Below the pieces are notes generated by a model. The model saw only the letters and a program-made list of their open reading frames with translations, searched no databases and was not told the DNA's origin. 64,000 nucleotides of DNA from Cellulomonas sp. Root930. Its GTDB lineage: Bacteria > Actinomycetota > Actinomycetes > Actinomycetales > Cellulomonadaceae. The stretch covers positions 2,216,310-2,280,309 of the forward strand of contig LMJI01000001.1 in NCBI GenBank assembly GCA_001429255.1, read 5' to 3'. Below are positions 9,422-17,334 of the stretch, one piece after another (positions within the stretch are counted from its first letter, which is position 1; each line of letters begins with the position of its first letter). Both the position numbers and the translations under genes were made by a program.

Positions 9422-10203
9422 GGGGTGGCTCCAGAGGTGTCGACCGTGACCAGGGTGATCGCGGTCAGGTGTCGTCGGGCGTCGGCGGGCAGGGCGTCGT
9501 CGGTGAGCAGGGTGTCGACGTCGTCGAGCGGGGCGATGCGCGCCAGGCCCACCACCCCCCACTTCGTGTGGTCAGCCAGCACGGTGGTCGCCGCCGCGCA
9601 GGCCATGAGCGCGCGGTCGGTGGCGGCCTCCGCGAGGTTCGGGGTGGTCAGTCCGTGCGCGTCGAGCCCGTGCACCCCGAGATAGGTGCGGTCGACGCGC
9701 AGGCCGGCCAGCGTGGCGTCGGCGACGGGGCCGACGAGCGCGTCCGACGGGGTGCGCACGCCGCCGGTGAGGATCACCTCGAGGTCACGGGCGCCGTGCA
9801 GGGCGTCGGCGATCCGCAGGCCGTTGGTGACGACCGTGAGCGGACCGATGCCCGAACCCGCGAGCAGCTCGGCGAGCAGGAACGTGGTGGTGCCCGCCGA
9901 GAGAGCGATGGCCTGCCCCGGCTCGATGGTCGTCAGCGCCGCGCGGGCGATCGCCGCCTTCTCGGGGCCCGCCCAGGAGCGCTTGGCCTCGAAGCCCGGC
10001 TCGTCGGTGGGCCGTCCGGGTGCGTCGGGGGCGACCGCTCCGCCGTGCACCCGCCGGACCAGGCCCGCCCGGGCCAGCTCCGCGATGTCGCGGCGGACAG
10101 TCATGTCCGAGACGTCGAGGCTCTCCACCAGGTCGGCCACCCGCGCGGCACCCTCGGAGCGCACGGCGGCGAGGATCCGTTCCTGACGCTGGGAGGCGAG
10201 CAC
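9418..10203 (-). CDS. DeoR/GlpR-family transcriptional regulator of the gal operon
   Basis: This 261-residue repressor-type protein has an N-terminal DeoR helix-turn-helix (about 18-55, with DMTVRRDIAELARAGLVRRVHGG). It is followed by a DeoR sugar-phosphate sensor domain of the ISOCOT fold (about 75-235). It is the first gene of the galT-galK operon, so it probably controls that operon in response to a galactose-derived sugar phosphate (inference). I chose the GTG at 10201-10203 because the HTH family normally starts a few residues before SQRQERIL; a TTG 24 bases upstream is possible. Confidence 0.9.
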   Translation of the reverse strand: MLASQRQERILAAVRSEGAARVADLVESLDVSDMTVRRDIAELARAGLVRRVHGGAVAPDAPGRPTDEPGFEAKRSWAGPEKAAIARAALTTIEPGQAIALSAGTTTFLLAELLAGSGIGPLTVVTNGLRIADALHGARDLEVILTGGVRTPSDALVGPVADATLAGLRVDRTYLGVHGLDAHGLTTPNLAEAATDRALMACAAATTVLADHTKWGVVGLARIAPLDDVDTLLTDDALPADARRHLTAITLVTVDTSGATP

Positions 10204-10220
10204 CCGAACAGCATCGCACT

Positions 10221-10235
10221 CAAACAAACAAACTT
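10221..10235 (-). promoter_or_regulatory. Candidate DeoR operator upstream of the gal operon
   Basis: CAAACAAACAAACTT is a short AT-rich run in otherwise GC-rich DNA, 18-32 bp upstream of the deoR start. On the coding strand it reads AAGTTTGTTTGTTTG, three TTTG steps, resembling the short T/G-rich repeats bound by DeoR-family proteins. The position fits autoregulation. Confidence 0.4.
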
Positions 10236-10262
10236 CAACACCGGAATGGCGTCAGCGTTCGG

Positions 10263-11402
10263 TCAGCGGCCTGCCGGCGTGAGACCCAGCGAGCGGCCCG
10301 CGAGGCCCCGGCGGCGGGCGGCCAGCGAGCGGGCGACCTCGCGCAGCGCCTGTGCGGCGGGGGAGTCGGGGGCGCTCAGCACCACGGGGGTCCCGTCGTC
10401 GCCGGCCTCGCGCAGCCGGACGTCGAGCGGCACCTGGCCGAGCAGCGGGACGTCGCCGCCGGTGATCCGGGTCAGGTTGTCCGCGACGGTCTGCCCGCCG
10501 CCGGAGCCGAAGATCTCCAGCCGCGAGCCGTCCGGCTGCTCGAGCCACGACATGTTCTCCACCACGCCGACCACGTGCTGCCTGGTCTGGACGGCCACCG
10601 ACCCGGCACGCTCGGCGACCTCCGCGGCGGCCACCTGCGGGGTGGTGACCACGACGAGCTCGGAGCTCGGCAGCAGCTGCGCGACGGAGATCGCGATGTC
10701 CCCGGTGCCGGGCGGGAGGTCGAGGAGGAGCACGTCGAGGTCGCCCCAGAACACGTCGGCCAGGAACTGCTGCAGCGCGCGGTGCAGCATCGGCCCGCGC
10801 CACACGACCGGCTGGCCCGGCGGCACGAACATGCCGATCGAGACCACGAGCACGCCGAAGGCCTCGGGCGGGAGCAGCATGTCGTCGACCCGCGTCGGCT
10901 GCCGCGTGACCCCGAGCATGCGGGGGATCGAGAAGCCGTAGATGTCGGCGTCGACGATGCCGACCTTCAGCCCGTCGGCCGCCATCGCGACCGCGAGGTT
11001 GGCCGTGACGGAGGACTTGCCGACGCCGCCCTTGCCCGACGCGATCGCGTACACCTTGGTCAGCGAGCCGGGCTGCGCGAACGGGATGACGGGCTCGGAG
11101 TCCGTCCCCCGCAGCAGCGTCCGGAGCGCGGCCCGCTGCTCGGCGGACATGACACCGAAGACCACCGCGACCTCGTCGACCCCGTCGACGGTGGCCGCCG
11201 CGGCGCTGACGTCGCGGGTGAGCGTGTCCTTGAGCGGGCAGCCGGGGGTCGTCAGGTCGATCCCGACGGTCGCGCGCGTGCCCGCCACCTCGACGGAGCG
11301 GACCATGCCGAGCTCGGTGATCGGGCGCTTGATCTCCGGGTCGAGCACGCGGGAGAGCGCGTCACGGATGGCATCGAGCAGGGGGTCGGTGGGGTCCGGC
11401 AT
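10263..11402 (-). CDS. mrp: Mrp/NBP35-family ATP-binding protein
   Basis: This 379-residue protein has an N-terminal MIP18/DUF59 domain with the conserved TPGCPLKD cysteine (about C55) and a C-terminal P-loop domain with the deviant Walker A GKGGVGKS (about 123-130). The family carries or assembles Fe-S clusters. Oddly, the usual CPxC pair is missing: the stretch after NMSW reads LEQPDGSRLEIFG where CPHC is expected. The MIP18 cysteine is the only one in the protein. A conventional bridging cluster is therefore unlikely. The ATG at 11400-11402 is used; one three codons upstream is also possible. It lies just downstream of the DUF1003 gene on the same strand. Confidence 0.9.
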   Translation of the reverse strand: MPDPTDPLLDAIRDALSRVLDPEIKRPITELGMVRSVEVAGTRATVGIDLTTPGCPLKDTLTRDVSAAAATVDGVDEVAVVFGVMSAEQRAALRTLLRGTDSEPVIPFAQPGSLTKVYAIASGKGGVGKSSVTANLAVAMAADGLKVGIVDADIYGFSIPRMLGVTRQPTRVDDMLLPPEAFGVLVVSIGMFVPPGQPVVWRGPMLHRALQQFLADVFWGDLDVLLLDLPPGTGDIAISVAQLLPSSELVVVTTPQVAAAEVAERAGSVAVQTRQHVVGVVENMSWLEQPDGSRLEIFGSGGGQTVADNLTRITGGDVPLLGQVPLDVRLREAGDDGTPVVLSAPDSPAAQALREVARSLAARRRGLAGRSLGLTPAGR

Positions 11403-11428
11403 GCGGCCCATCGTAGGCGGCGCGCGGA

Positions 11429-11965
11429 CTAGCTCCGGGGGGCCTTCCGTCCCCGCTCGGGAGCCTCCGGGTGCTTCTCCTGCTCGGCCTCGCGCTCCGC
11501 CGTGAGGTCCTCGAGCATGTTGCGCAGCTCGGACCGGACGAAGTCGCGGGTGGCCACCTCGGACAGGGCGATGCGCAGCGCCGCCATCTCGCGGGCCAGG
11601 AACTCGGTGTCCGCGAGGTTGCGCTCGGAGCGCTGTCGGTCCTGCTCCGCCTGCACGCGGTCGCGGTCCGTCTGCCGGTTCTGCGCGAGCAGGATCAGCG
11701 GGGCGGCGTACGACGCCTGCAGCGAGAGCATGAGCGTGAGGGCGGTGAACCCGTTGGCCGCCTTGTCGAAGCGCAGGTCCGGGGGCGCCCAGATGTTCCA
11801 GGCGATCCAGACGAGGCAGAACAGCGTGAGGTAGATGATGAACCGCGGCGTGCCCAGGAACCGGGCGATGCTCTCCGAGATCTTGCCGGACGCGTCCTCG
11901 TCCAGCTGCGGCTTGCGGATGAACCGGCGCCGCGTCTCCAGCGGGGTGTCGAGGCGCTCAGCCAC
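11429..11965 (-). CDS. DUF1003 family membrane protein
   Basis: This 178-residue protein has a basic N-terminus and two membrane segments (about 44-64 and 75-97, the second running into PLILLAQNRQ, a DUF1003 hallmark). A charged, coiled-coil-prone C-terminus follows. The biochemical role is unknown. The GTG start at 11963-11965 overlaps the end of the upstream CBS-domain gene by 8 bp, and mrp follows after 26 bp, so the three form an operon. In actinobacteria these three genes commonly occur together, which suggests a shared metal or magnesium-related role (inference). Confidence 0.88.
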   Translation of the reverse strand: MAERLDTPLETRRRFIRKPQLDEDASGKISESIARFLGTPRFIIYLTLFCLVWIAWNIWAPPDLRFDKAANGFTALTLMLSLQASYAAPLILLAQNRQTDRDRVQAEQDRQRSERNLADTEFLAREMAALRIALSEVATRDFVRSELRNMLEDLTAEREAEQEKHPEAPERGRKAPRS

Positions 11966-13265
11966 GGGTCACCCCCGGCGTGGGGCTGCCGAGCGTGCCA
12001 GTGCTGGAGAAGTTGCCCTCGTCGTCCGTCTCGCGCCAGTCCTCAGGCAGCAGGTGGTCGAGGACGTCGTCCACCGAGACCACGCCGAGCAGGCGCTTCT
12101 CGGAGTCCACGACCGGCAGCGCCAGCAGGTTGTAGGTGGCCAGGTTGCGCGTCACGGCCAGCAGCGGCGCGTCGACGGTGATCGACTCGATGTCGGTGTC
12201 GACGATCGAGCCGATGGCCTCGTGCGGGGGCTCGCGCAGCAGCCGCTGCAGGTGCACGACACCGATGAACCGGCCGGTCGGCGTCTCCAGCGGCGGGCGC
12301 GCGACGAACACCATCGACGCCAGCGCGGGGGTGAGGTCCTGGCGGCGCACGTGGGCGAGCGCGGCGGCGATGGGCGTCTCCGGGCCGAGGATCACGGGCT
12401 CGGTGGTCATCAGACCGCCCGCGGTGTTGTCCTCGTAGGCGAGCAGGCGGCGGACGTCCTTGGCCTCGTCGGGCTCCATGAGCTCGAGCAGCTCGGCGGC
12501 CTGCTCGTCGGGCAGCTCGCCCAGCAGGTCGGCGGCGTCGTCGGGCTGCATGGCCTCGAGCACGTCGGCGGCGCGCGTGCGGGCCAGGCCCTGCAGGATG
12601 CCCACCTGGTCGTCCTCGGGCAGCTCCTCCAGCACGTCGGCGAGCCGCTCGTTGTCCAGCGCGCTGGCCACCTCGAGCCGGCGCGTGAGGCCGAGGTCGT
12701 GCAGGACGTCCGCCAGGTCGGCCGGCTTGAGGTCCTCGTACTGGGCGAGCAGCAGCTCGGCGCCCTGGGCGGCGCTGGCCTGGCCCAGCCCGGTGACCTC
12801 GTCGACCGAGACCAGCAGGGTCTCGCCGCGTCGGCGCAGGATGCTGGAGCGCCCGGGGGTCTGCCGGCGGACGAACAGCTTGGAGATGACCCAGTCGCCG
12901 TTGCGCTGCAGCTCGATGGCGACGTCCTCGATGGTGGCCGGGCCGGAGCCGTCGACGAACTCGACCGTCCGGTCCAGCAGCTCGCCGACGACGAGGGTCT
13001 CGAACGCGCGCTGCTCGAACCGACGCATGTTCACCAGGCCGGTCGAGATGACCTGCCCGGAGTCGACGGCGGTCACACGGGTGAGCGGGAGGAAGACGCG
13101 CCGACGCGCGGCCACCTCGACGACGAGGCCGACCGCTCGGGGCATGCCCTTGGGGCGCACCAGCACGACGACGTCGCGCACCCGTCCCACCTGGTCACCG
13201 AGGGGGTCGAACACGTTGGTCCCGGCAAGGCGCGCGACGAACACCCTGGTCCCGACGCTGCTCAC
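11958..13265 (-). CDS. PRC-barrel / MgtE-N / CBS-domain protein (Mg2+ transporter regulatory-type, no channel domain)
   Basis: This 435-residue cytosolic protein has an N-terminal PRC-barrel-like part (about 5-75) and an MgtE intracellular N domain of helical repeats (about 150-280, with repeated ADVLEELPEDD-type units). A pair of CBS domains follows (about 285-415). The MgtE transmembrane channel is absent. In MgtE the N and CBS domains sense Mg2+ and gate the pore, so this may be a sensor acting in trans (inference). The GTG at 13263-13265 gives the N-terminus VSSVGTRVFVARLAG; a longer in-frame ORF exists upstream but overlaps the divergent gene. Confidence 0.88.
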   Translation of the reverse strand: MSSVGTRVFVARLAGTNVFDPLGDQVGRVRDVVVLVRPKGMPRAVGLVVEVAARRRVFLPLTRVTAVDSGQVISTGLVNMRRFEQRAFETLVVGELLDRTVEFVDGSGPATIEDVAIELQRNGDWVISKLFVRRQTPGRSSILRRRGETLLVSVDEVTGLGQASAAQGAELLLAQYEDLKPADLADVLHDLGLTRRLEVASALDNERLADVLEELPEDDQVGILQGLARTRAADVLEAMQPDDAADLLGELPDEQAAELLELMEPDEAKDVRRLLAYEDNTAGGLMTTEPVILGPETPIAAALAHVRRQDLTPALASMVFVARPPLETPTGRFIGVVHLQRLLREPPHEAIGSIVDTDIESITVDAPLLAVTRNLATYNLLALPVVDSEKRLLGVVSVDDVLDHLLPEDWRETDDEGNFSSTGTLGSPTPGVTRG

Positions 13266-13359
13266 GTCGGTCAGCCTAGACCGGGCTCCGGCTGCCGGCC
13301 GCCGCCATGCCGGTCGTCGGGGCCTGGCGATCCCTGCGGCGCTGGGGGAGGATCGCCGC
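13266..13359. promoter_or_regulatory. Divergent promoter region
   Basis: This 94-bp gap separates the divergent CBS-domain operon and the stress-type membrane protein gene, so it must hold both promoters. A strong Shine-Dalgarno GGGGGAGG (about 13344-13351) precedes the plus-strand ATG. No convincing -35/-10 pair was found by eye. Confidence 0.45.
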
Positions 13360-14061
13360 ATGTCGTTCTCCGGTAACGCTCGTGCCCCGCGCACCCCCAC
13401 GCCGCCGCAGGGCGAGGCGGTCGCGTCCTACGCCACCTATCTCGAGGCGCAGAAGGCGGTCGACCACCTCGCGGACAAGGCGTTCCCCGTGCAGCTGGTC
13501 ACCATCGTCGGCGCGGACCTGAAGATGGTCGAGCGCGTCACCGGGCGCCTCTCCTACCCCCGGGTGGCCCTCGGCGGGTTCCTGTCGGGCGCCTGGTTCG
13601 GCCTCTTCGTCGGCCTGCTGCTCAGCCTGTTCACCACGCCGGGCGCGCAGAGCCCCCTGGTGCCCGCGATCTTCATCGGTGGCGCCTTCGGCCTGCTCTT
13701 CGCGATCCTCACGTACTCGTTCTCGCGCGGGAAGCGGGACTTCACGTCGACCAGCCAGATCGTCGCGTCGTCCTACGCCGTCCTGTGCCGGGCGGAGCAG
13801 GCGCACAAGGCCCGGGAGCTGCTGCGGGAGATCGGCGGAGTCCAGTCCGGCTGGCCCGCTCGGCCCGCCGCCCCGATCACCACCACAAGCCCGTCGGATC
13901 CGTCGGCTGCGTACCCGCCGGCTGCGGCCCCCGCTGACCCGTGGGGCTCTCCGACCGTGCCGCCGGTCGCGCCGCCCGGACCACCCGCTCCGCCGACCGG
14001 ACCGCCGTCCGACCAGCCCGTGCCGCCGCACGCGCCGAGCGGGCCTCCGCACGCGCCCTGA
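13360..14061 (+). CDS. General stress protein 17M-like membrane protein with proline-rich tail
   Basis: This is a 233-residue protein. Residues 20-70 form the alpha/beta part of the general stress protein 17M family (YATYLEAQKAVDHLADK). Two Gly-rich hydrophobic segments (about 72-92 and 100-122) and a conserved FTSTSQIVASSYAVLC stretch follow. The last 65 residues are a low-complexity Pro/Ala tail. The molecular role is unknown. The ATG at 13360 has a strong SD (GGGGGAGG) 8 bp away. It is divergent from the CBS-domain operon. Its tail codons overlap a possible small gene on the other strand. Confidence 0.85.
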   Translation: MSFSGNARAPRTPTPPQGEAVASYATYLEAQKAVDHLADKAFPVQLVTIVGADLKMVERVTGRLSYPRVALGGFLSGAWFGLFVGLLLSLFTTPGAQSPLVPAIFIGGAFGLLFAILTYSFSRGKRDFTSTSQIVASSYAVLCRAEQAHKARELLREIGGVQSGWPARPAAPITTTSPSDPSAAYPPAAAPADPWGSPTVPPVAPPGPPAPPTGPPSDQPVPPHAPSGPPHAP

Positions 14062-14188
14062 GCCGCGCGGCCCGGCGCTCGCGGAAGGTCGGCTCCGGGT
14101 CGACCTGCGGGGCGTCGGGGAAGCCGCTGCGCGCCTCCCGAATCGTCGCGGACTTCGAGAACAGCAGTGCGAGGTGGGCGCCGTCCAT
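13877..14188 (-). CDS. Possible small basic protein, overlapping the 3' end of the stress-protein gene
   Basis: A 103-residue ORF has a strong SD (GGAGG, 5 nt before the ATG at 14186-14188). It begins MDGAHLALLFSKSATIREAR, followed by an Arg/Ala-rich helix-prone stretch. The first 42 codons lie outside the neighbouring gene and look like real coding sequence; the last 62 run antisense to the proline-rich tail of that gene. I do not recognise a family. It sits upstream of nothing on its strand and downstream of the aminopeptidase gene. It could be a real small gene whose end drifted into the neighbour, or chance. Confidence 0.4.
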   Translation of the reverse strand: MDGAHLALLFSKSATIREARSGFPDAPQVDPEPTFRERRAARLRARAEARSARAAARAGRTAVRSAERVVRAARPAARSESPTGQRGPQPAGTQPTDPTGLWW

Positions 14189-14256
14189 GTCTGCCTCCTG
14201 TGTCGGGGTTGTCCCTCTCACAGGTGGTGACGCGGACGCTCGCGCCCGATCGACAC

Positions 14257-15783
14257 TCAGCGGCCGAGCAGTCCCGCCATCCACGCCTCGATGGCGTCGG
14301 GCTCGCGGGGCAGGGCCGCCGACAGGTTCTCGTTGCCGTCGGACGTGATGAGCACGTCGTCCTCGATCCGCACGCCGATGCCCCGGTACTCCTCCGGCAC
14401 CAGCAGGTCGTCCGACTTGAAGTACAGGCCGGGCTCGATGGTGAACACCATGCCGGGCTCCAGCACGCCGTCGAGATAGAGCTCGGCGCGGGCGACCGCG
14501 CAGTCGTGCACGTCGAGGCCCAGGTGGTGGCTGGTGCCGTGCACCATCCAGCGGCGGTGGTGCTGGTTCTCGGGCAGCAGCGCCTCCTCGGCCGTGACTG
14601 GGAGCAGGCCCCACTCCTCGAGCCTCTCGGCGATCACCACCATCGCGGCCTCGTGCACGTCGCGGAACCGGGCGCCCGGCACGGCGGCCGCGAAGCCGGC
14701 GTCGGCGGCGTCCAGCACGGCCTGGTAGATCCGGCGCTGCACCTCGGTGAACTCGCCGTCGATCGGGAGCGTCCGCGTGACGTCGGCCGTGTAGAGCGAG
14801 TCGACCTCCACGCCGGCGTCCACGAGCACCAGCTCGCCGGGTGTCACCTGGCCGTCGTTGTCGATCCAGTGCAGCGTCGTGGCGTGGTCCCCGGCCGCGG
14901 CGATGGTCTCGTAGCCGACCGCGTTGCCCTCCTGGCGGGCGTGGCCGACGAATGTGCCCTCGATGACGCGCTCGCCGCGCCGGTGCGCGACCGCCTGCGG
15001 CAGCGCGCGGACGATCTTCTCGAAGCCCTCGATCGTGGTGTCCACGGCGAGGCGCATCTGCTCGATCTCGTGCGCATCCTTGACCAGCCGCAGCTCGGAC
15101 AGTGCCTCGGCCAGCCGCTCGTCGCGCTGACCGGCGGCCTCGGTGGCGCGGATCTCCTCGACCAGCTCCTCGATCGCCTCGTCGGCCTCCGGGACCACGC
15201 GCACCTGCACGCCGTCCTCGCCGACGTCCTTGGCCAGGGCGTCGCGCAGGTCGTCGAGGTGCGCGGTGTGGATCCCGGTGAGCGTCTCCAGGTCCTCGAG
15301 CGTCGGGCGCGCACCCACCCAGAACTCACCGGAGCGCGAGTCGGAGAAGAACTCCTCGGTGTCCCGGCCGGCCAGAGGCCGCATGTACAGGACGGCCCGG
15401 TGGCCGCCGCCGTCGTCGCCCGTGCCGTCCTCGACAGGGTGCAGGACGAGCACGGCGTCGGGCTCCTGCTCGGCGCCCAGGCCGGTGAGGTGCGCGAACG
15501 CGGAGTGCGGGCGGAACCGGTAGTCGGTGTCGTTGGACCGCTGCTTGAACGCGCCGGCAGGGATGACGAGCCGCTCGCCCGGGAACTGCGCGGCGAGGGC
15601 CGACCGGCGCGCGGCGGTGTGGTCGGCCGCGGCGCCGCGCTGCAGGGTCGACGGCGGACGCTCGCCCCAGCCGGAGGTGACGAACCGCACGAACTCCGGG
15701 GAGCCGGGCCGCTGGGACCGGTTGCTGCCCCGGTCGGCGAGCGGCTGGGTGGGGGTGGTCTCCGGCGTCAGGTCCTCACTCAT
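14257..15783 (-). CDS. pepP: Xaa-Pro aminopeptidase (aminopeptidase P, M24B)
   Basis: This 508-residue metallopeptidase removes N-terminal residues preceding proline. It has an N-terminal AMP_N domain (about 60-200) and a C-terminal pita-bread catalytic domain. Metal ligands are visible as the Asp in LVDAGVEVDSLYTADVTRT (two Asp), the His in THHLGLDVHD-type sequence, the Glu in FTIEPGLYF and the Glu in VRIEDDVL. The ATG at 15781-15783 has SD GGAGG with good spacing. No signal peptide is seen, so it is cytosolic. It is divergent from the PHP gene. Confidence 0.93.
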   Translation of the reverse strand: MSEDLTPETTPTQPLADRGSNRSQRPGSPEFVRFVTSGWGERPPSTLQRGAAADHTAARRSALAAQFPGERLVIPAGAFKQRSNDTDYRFRPHSAFAHLTGLGAEQEPDAVLVLHPVEDGTGDDGGGHRAVLYMRPLAGRDTEEFFSDSRSGEFWVGARPTLEDLETLTGIHTAHLDDLRDALAKDVGEDGVQVRVVPEADEAIEELVEEIRATEAAGQRDERLAEALSELRLVKDAHEIEQMRLAVDTTIEGFEKIVRALPQAVAHRRGERVIEGTFVGHARQEGNAVGYETIAAAGDHATTLHWIDNDGQVTPGELVLVDAGVEVDSLYTADVTRTLPIDGEFTEVQRRIYQAVLDAADAGFAAAVPGARFRDVHEAAMVVIAERLEEWGLLPVTAEEALLPENQHHRRWMVHGTSHHLGLDVHDCAVARAELYLDGVLEPGMVFTIEPGLYFKSDDLLVPEEYRGIGVRIEDDVLITSDGNENLSAALPREPDAIEAWMAGLLGR

Positions 15784-15821
15784 GGCGTCATCCTCCCACC
15801 AGCCCCGACTACCGTGACTCC

Positions 15822-16664
15822 GTGCGCATCGACCTCCACACCCACTCGACGGCGTCGGACGGCACGGGCGCACCCGCGCAGGTGGTGTCGGACGCGGCGG
15901 CCGCGGGTCTCGACGTCGTCGCCCTGACGGACCACGACACGACGGCCGGCTGGGCGGAGGCGGAGCAGGCGGCGCACGAGCACGGCATCGCGCTCGTCCG
16001 GGGGACCGAGGTCTCCGCGCGGTCCAGCGGGATCAGCATCCACCTTCTCTCGTACCTGCAGGACCCGACGCATCCCGCGCTCACCGTCGAGCTGGACCGG
16101 ACGCGCGACGCCCGCCTGAACAGGGCGCGGCAGATCGTGGAGCTGCTCGCGGTCGACGTGCCGATCACCTGGGACGACGTGCTCGAGCAGGCGCGCGACG
16201 CCGTCGTCGTCGGCCGCCCGCACATCGCCGACGCCCTCGTCGCGCGCGGGGTGGTGCCCGACCGGGACGCCGCGTTCGTGCACCTGCTGGCCTCGGACGG
16301 GCCGTACCACGTGCCGCACTACGCCCCCGACGGGCCGGCCGCCGTGCGTGCGATCCGCGCCGCCGGCGGTGTGCCCGTCTTCGCGCACCCCGGCGCCGAC
16401 GCCCGCGGCCGGATCGTGCCCGACCGCGTGTTCGACCGCCTCGCGGCCGCGGGCCTCGGCGGCATCGAGGTGGACCACCGCGACCACTCGCCCGCGCAGC
16501 GGGTGCGCCTCCGCGGCATCGCCGACCGCCTCGGCCTGCTGGTCACGGGGTCGAGCGACTACCACGGTGACGGGAAGGCCAACCGGCTGGGGGAGAATCT
16601 CACCGCGCCCGAGGTGCTCGCGGCGATCGAGGAGCGAGGGACGACAGACGTGATCAGACCATGA
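15822..16664 (+). CDS. PHP-domain metal-dependent phosphoesterase
   Basis: This 280-residue protein begins MRIDLHTHSTASDGT, the first PHP motif (HxH plus distal Asp). It continues with LTDHDT (second motif), E of RGTEVSA, and later H and D/H ligands in VFAHPGA, VDHRDHSP and SSDYHGD. These make a complete trinuclear PHP metal site, as in the YciV/TrpH family, whose members act on nucleoside 3',5'-bisphosphates or RNA 5' ends. The GTG at 15822 is used. Its stop overlaps the MarC start (ATGA), so the two are co-transcribed. Confidence 0.92.
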   Translation: MRIDLHTHSTASDGTGAPAQVVSDAAAAGLDVVALTDHDTTAGWAEAEQAAHEHGIALVRGTEVSARSSGISIHLLSYLQDPTHPALTVELDRTRDARLNRARQIVELLAVDVPITWDDVLEQARDAVVVGRPHIADALVARGVVPDRDAAFVHLLASDGPYHVPHYAPDGPAAVRAIRAAGGVPVFAHPGADARGRIVPDRVFDRLAAAGLGGIEVDHRDHSPAQRVRLRGIADRLGLLVTGSSDYHGDGKANRLGENLTAPEVLAAIEERGTTDVIRP

Positions 16665-17284
16665 GCGACGTGTTCGACGCCTACCTGTTCGCGTCGGTGT
16701 TCATCACGCTGTTCGTGATCATGGACCCGCCCGGCGTGGTGCCCATCTTCCTCGGACTCACCGGCGCGATGACCCGCCAGCAGCGCAACCGCGCGGCGCG
16801 GCAGGCCGTCCTGGTGGCCCTCGGGGTGATCGTGGCGTTCGCCCTGTTCGGGCAGTCGCTGCTCGACTACATGCACATCACCCTGCCTGCCCTGCAGGCC
16901 TCCGGCGGGCTGCTCCTGCTGCTCATCGCCATGGAGCTGCTGACCGGGAAGATGGAGGAGCCGCAGCCGTCGGGGAACGGGAAGGTCAACGTCGCGCTCG
17001 TGCCGCTGGGCACGCCCCTGCTGGCCGGCCCCGGCGCCATCGTCGCCACCATGGTGTTCGTCCAGCAGTCCGACAAGACCGTCGCCGACTGGACCGCCAT
17101 CGCGGCCGGCGTCGTCGCCGTGCACGTGGCGCTCTACCTCGCGATGCGGTTCGCCAACGTCATCCACCGGATCCTGGGCGACTCCGGGACCATCCTGGTC
17201 ACGCGGATCGCCGGCCTGCTGCTCGCCGCCATCGCCGTGCAGCTCGTGGCCGACGCGGTGACCGCCTTCATCCAGGCGGCATAG
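16661..17284 (+). CDS. MarC-family integral membrane protein
   Basis: This 207-residue protein has six predicted membrane segments spread over its length and the MarC features FVIMDPPGVVPIFLGLT (about 19-36) and LLAGPGAIVATMVF. Family members were named after the mar locus, but their transport activity is not established. The ATG overlaps the PHP gene stop by 4 bp. A strong bidirectional terminator follows directly after the TAG stop. Confidence 0.92.
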   Translation: MSDVFDAYLFASVFITLFVIMDPPGVVPIFLGLTGAMTRQQRNRAARQAVLVALGVIVAFALFGQSLLDYMHITLPALQASGGLLLLLIAMELLTGKMEEPQPSGNGKVNVALVPLGTPLLAGPGAIVATMVFVQQSDKTVADWTAIAAGVVAVHVALYLAMRFANVIHRILGDSGTILVTRIAGLLLAAIAVQLVADAVTAFIQAA

Positions 17285-17322
17285 CGAGAGGGCGCGTGCT
17301 CCGCTGAGCGCGCGCCCTCTCG
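17285..17322. terminator. Bidirectional intrinsic terminator
   Basis: A perfect 12-bp stem is formed by CGAGAGGGCGCG (17285-17296) and CGCGCCCTCTCG (17311-17322) with a 14-nt loop. It lies between the convergent MarC and DEAD-box genes and starts at the base after the MarC stop. T-tracts are poor on both sides, as is usual in this GC range. Confidence 0.75.
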
Positions 17323-17334
17323 ACCGTCCCTCTG

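Noticed and set aside
16661..17284. MarC as a drug efflux pump
   Set aside because: The family name comes from the mar locus; no transport motif or evidence supports drug export.
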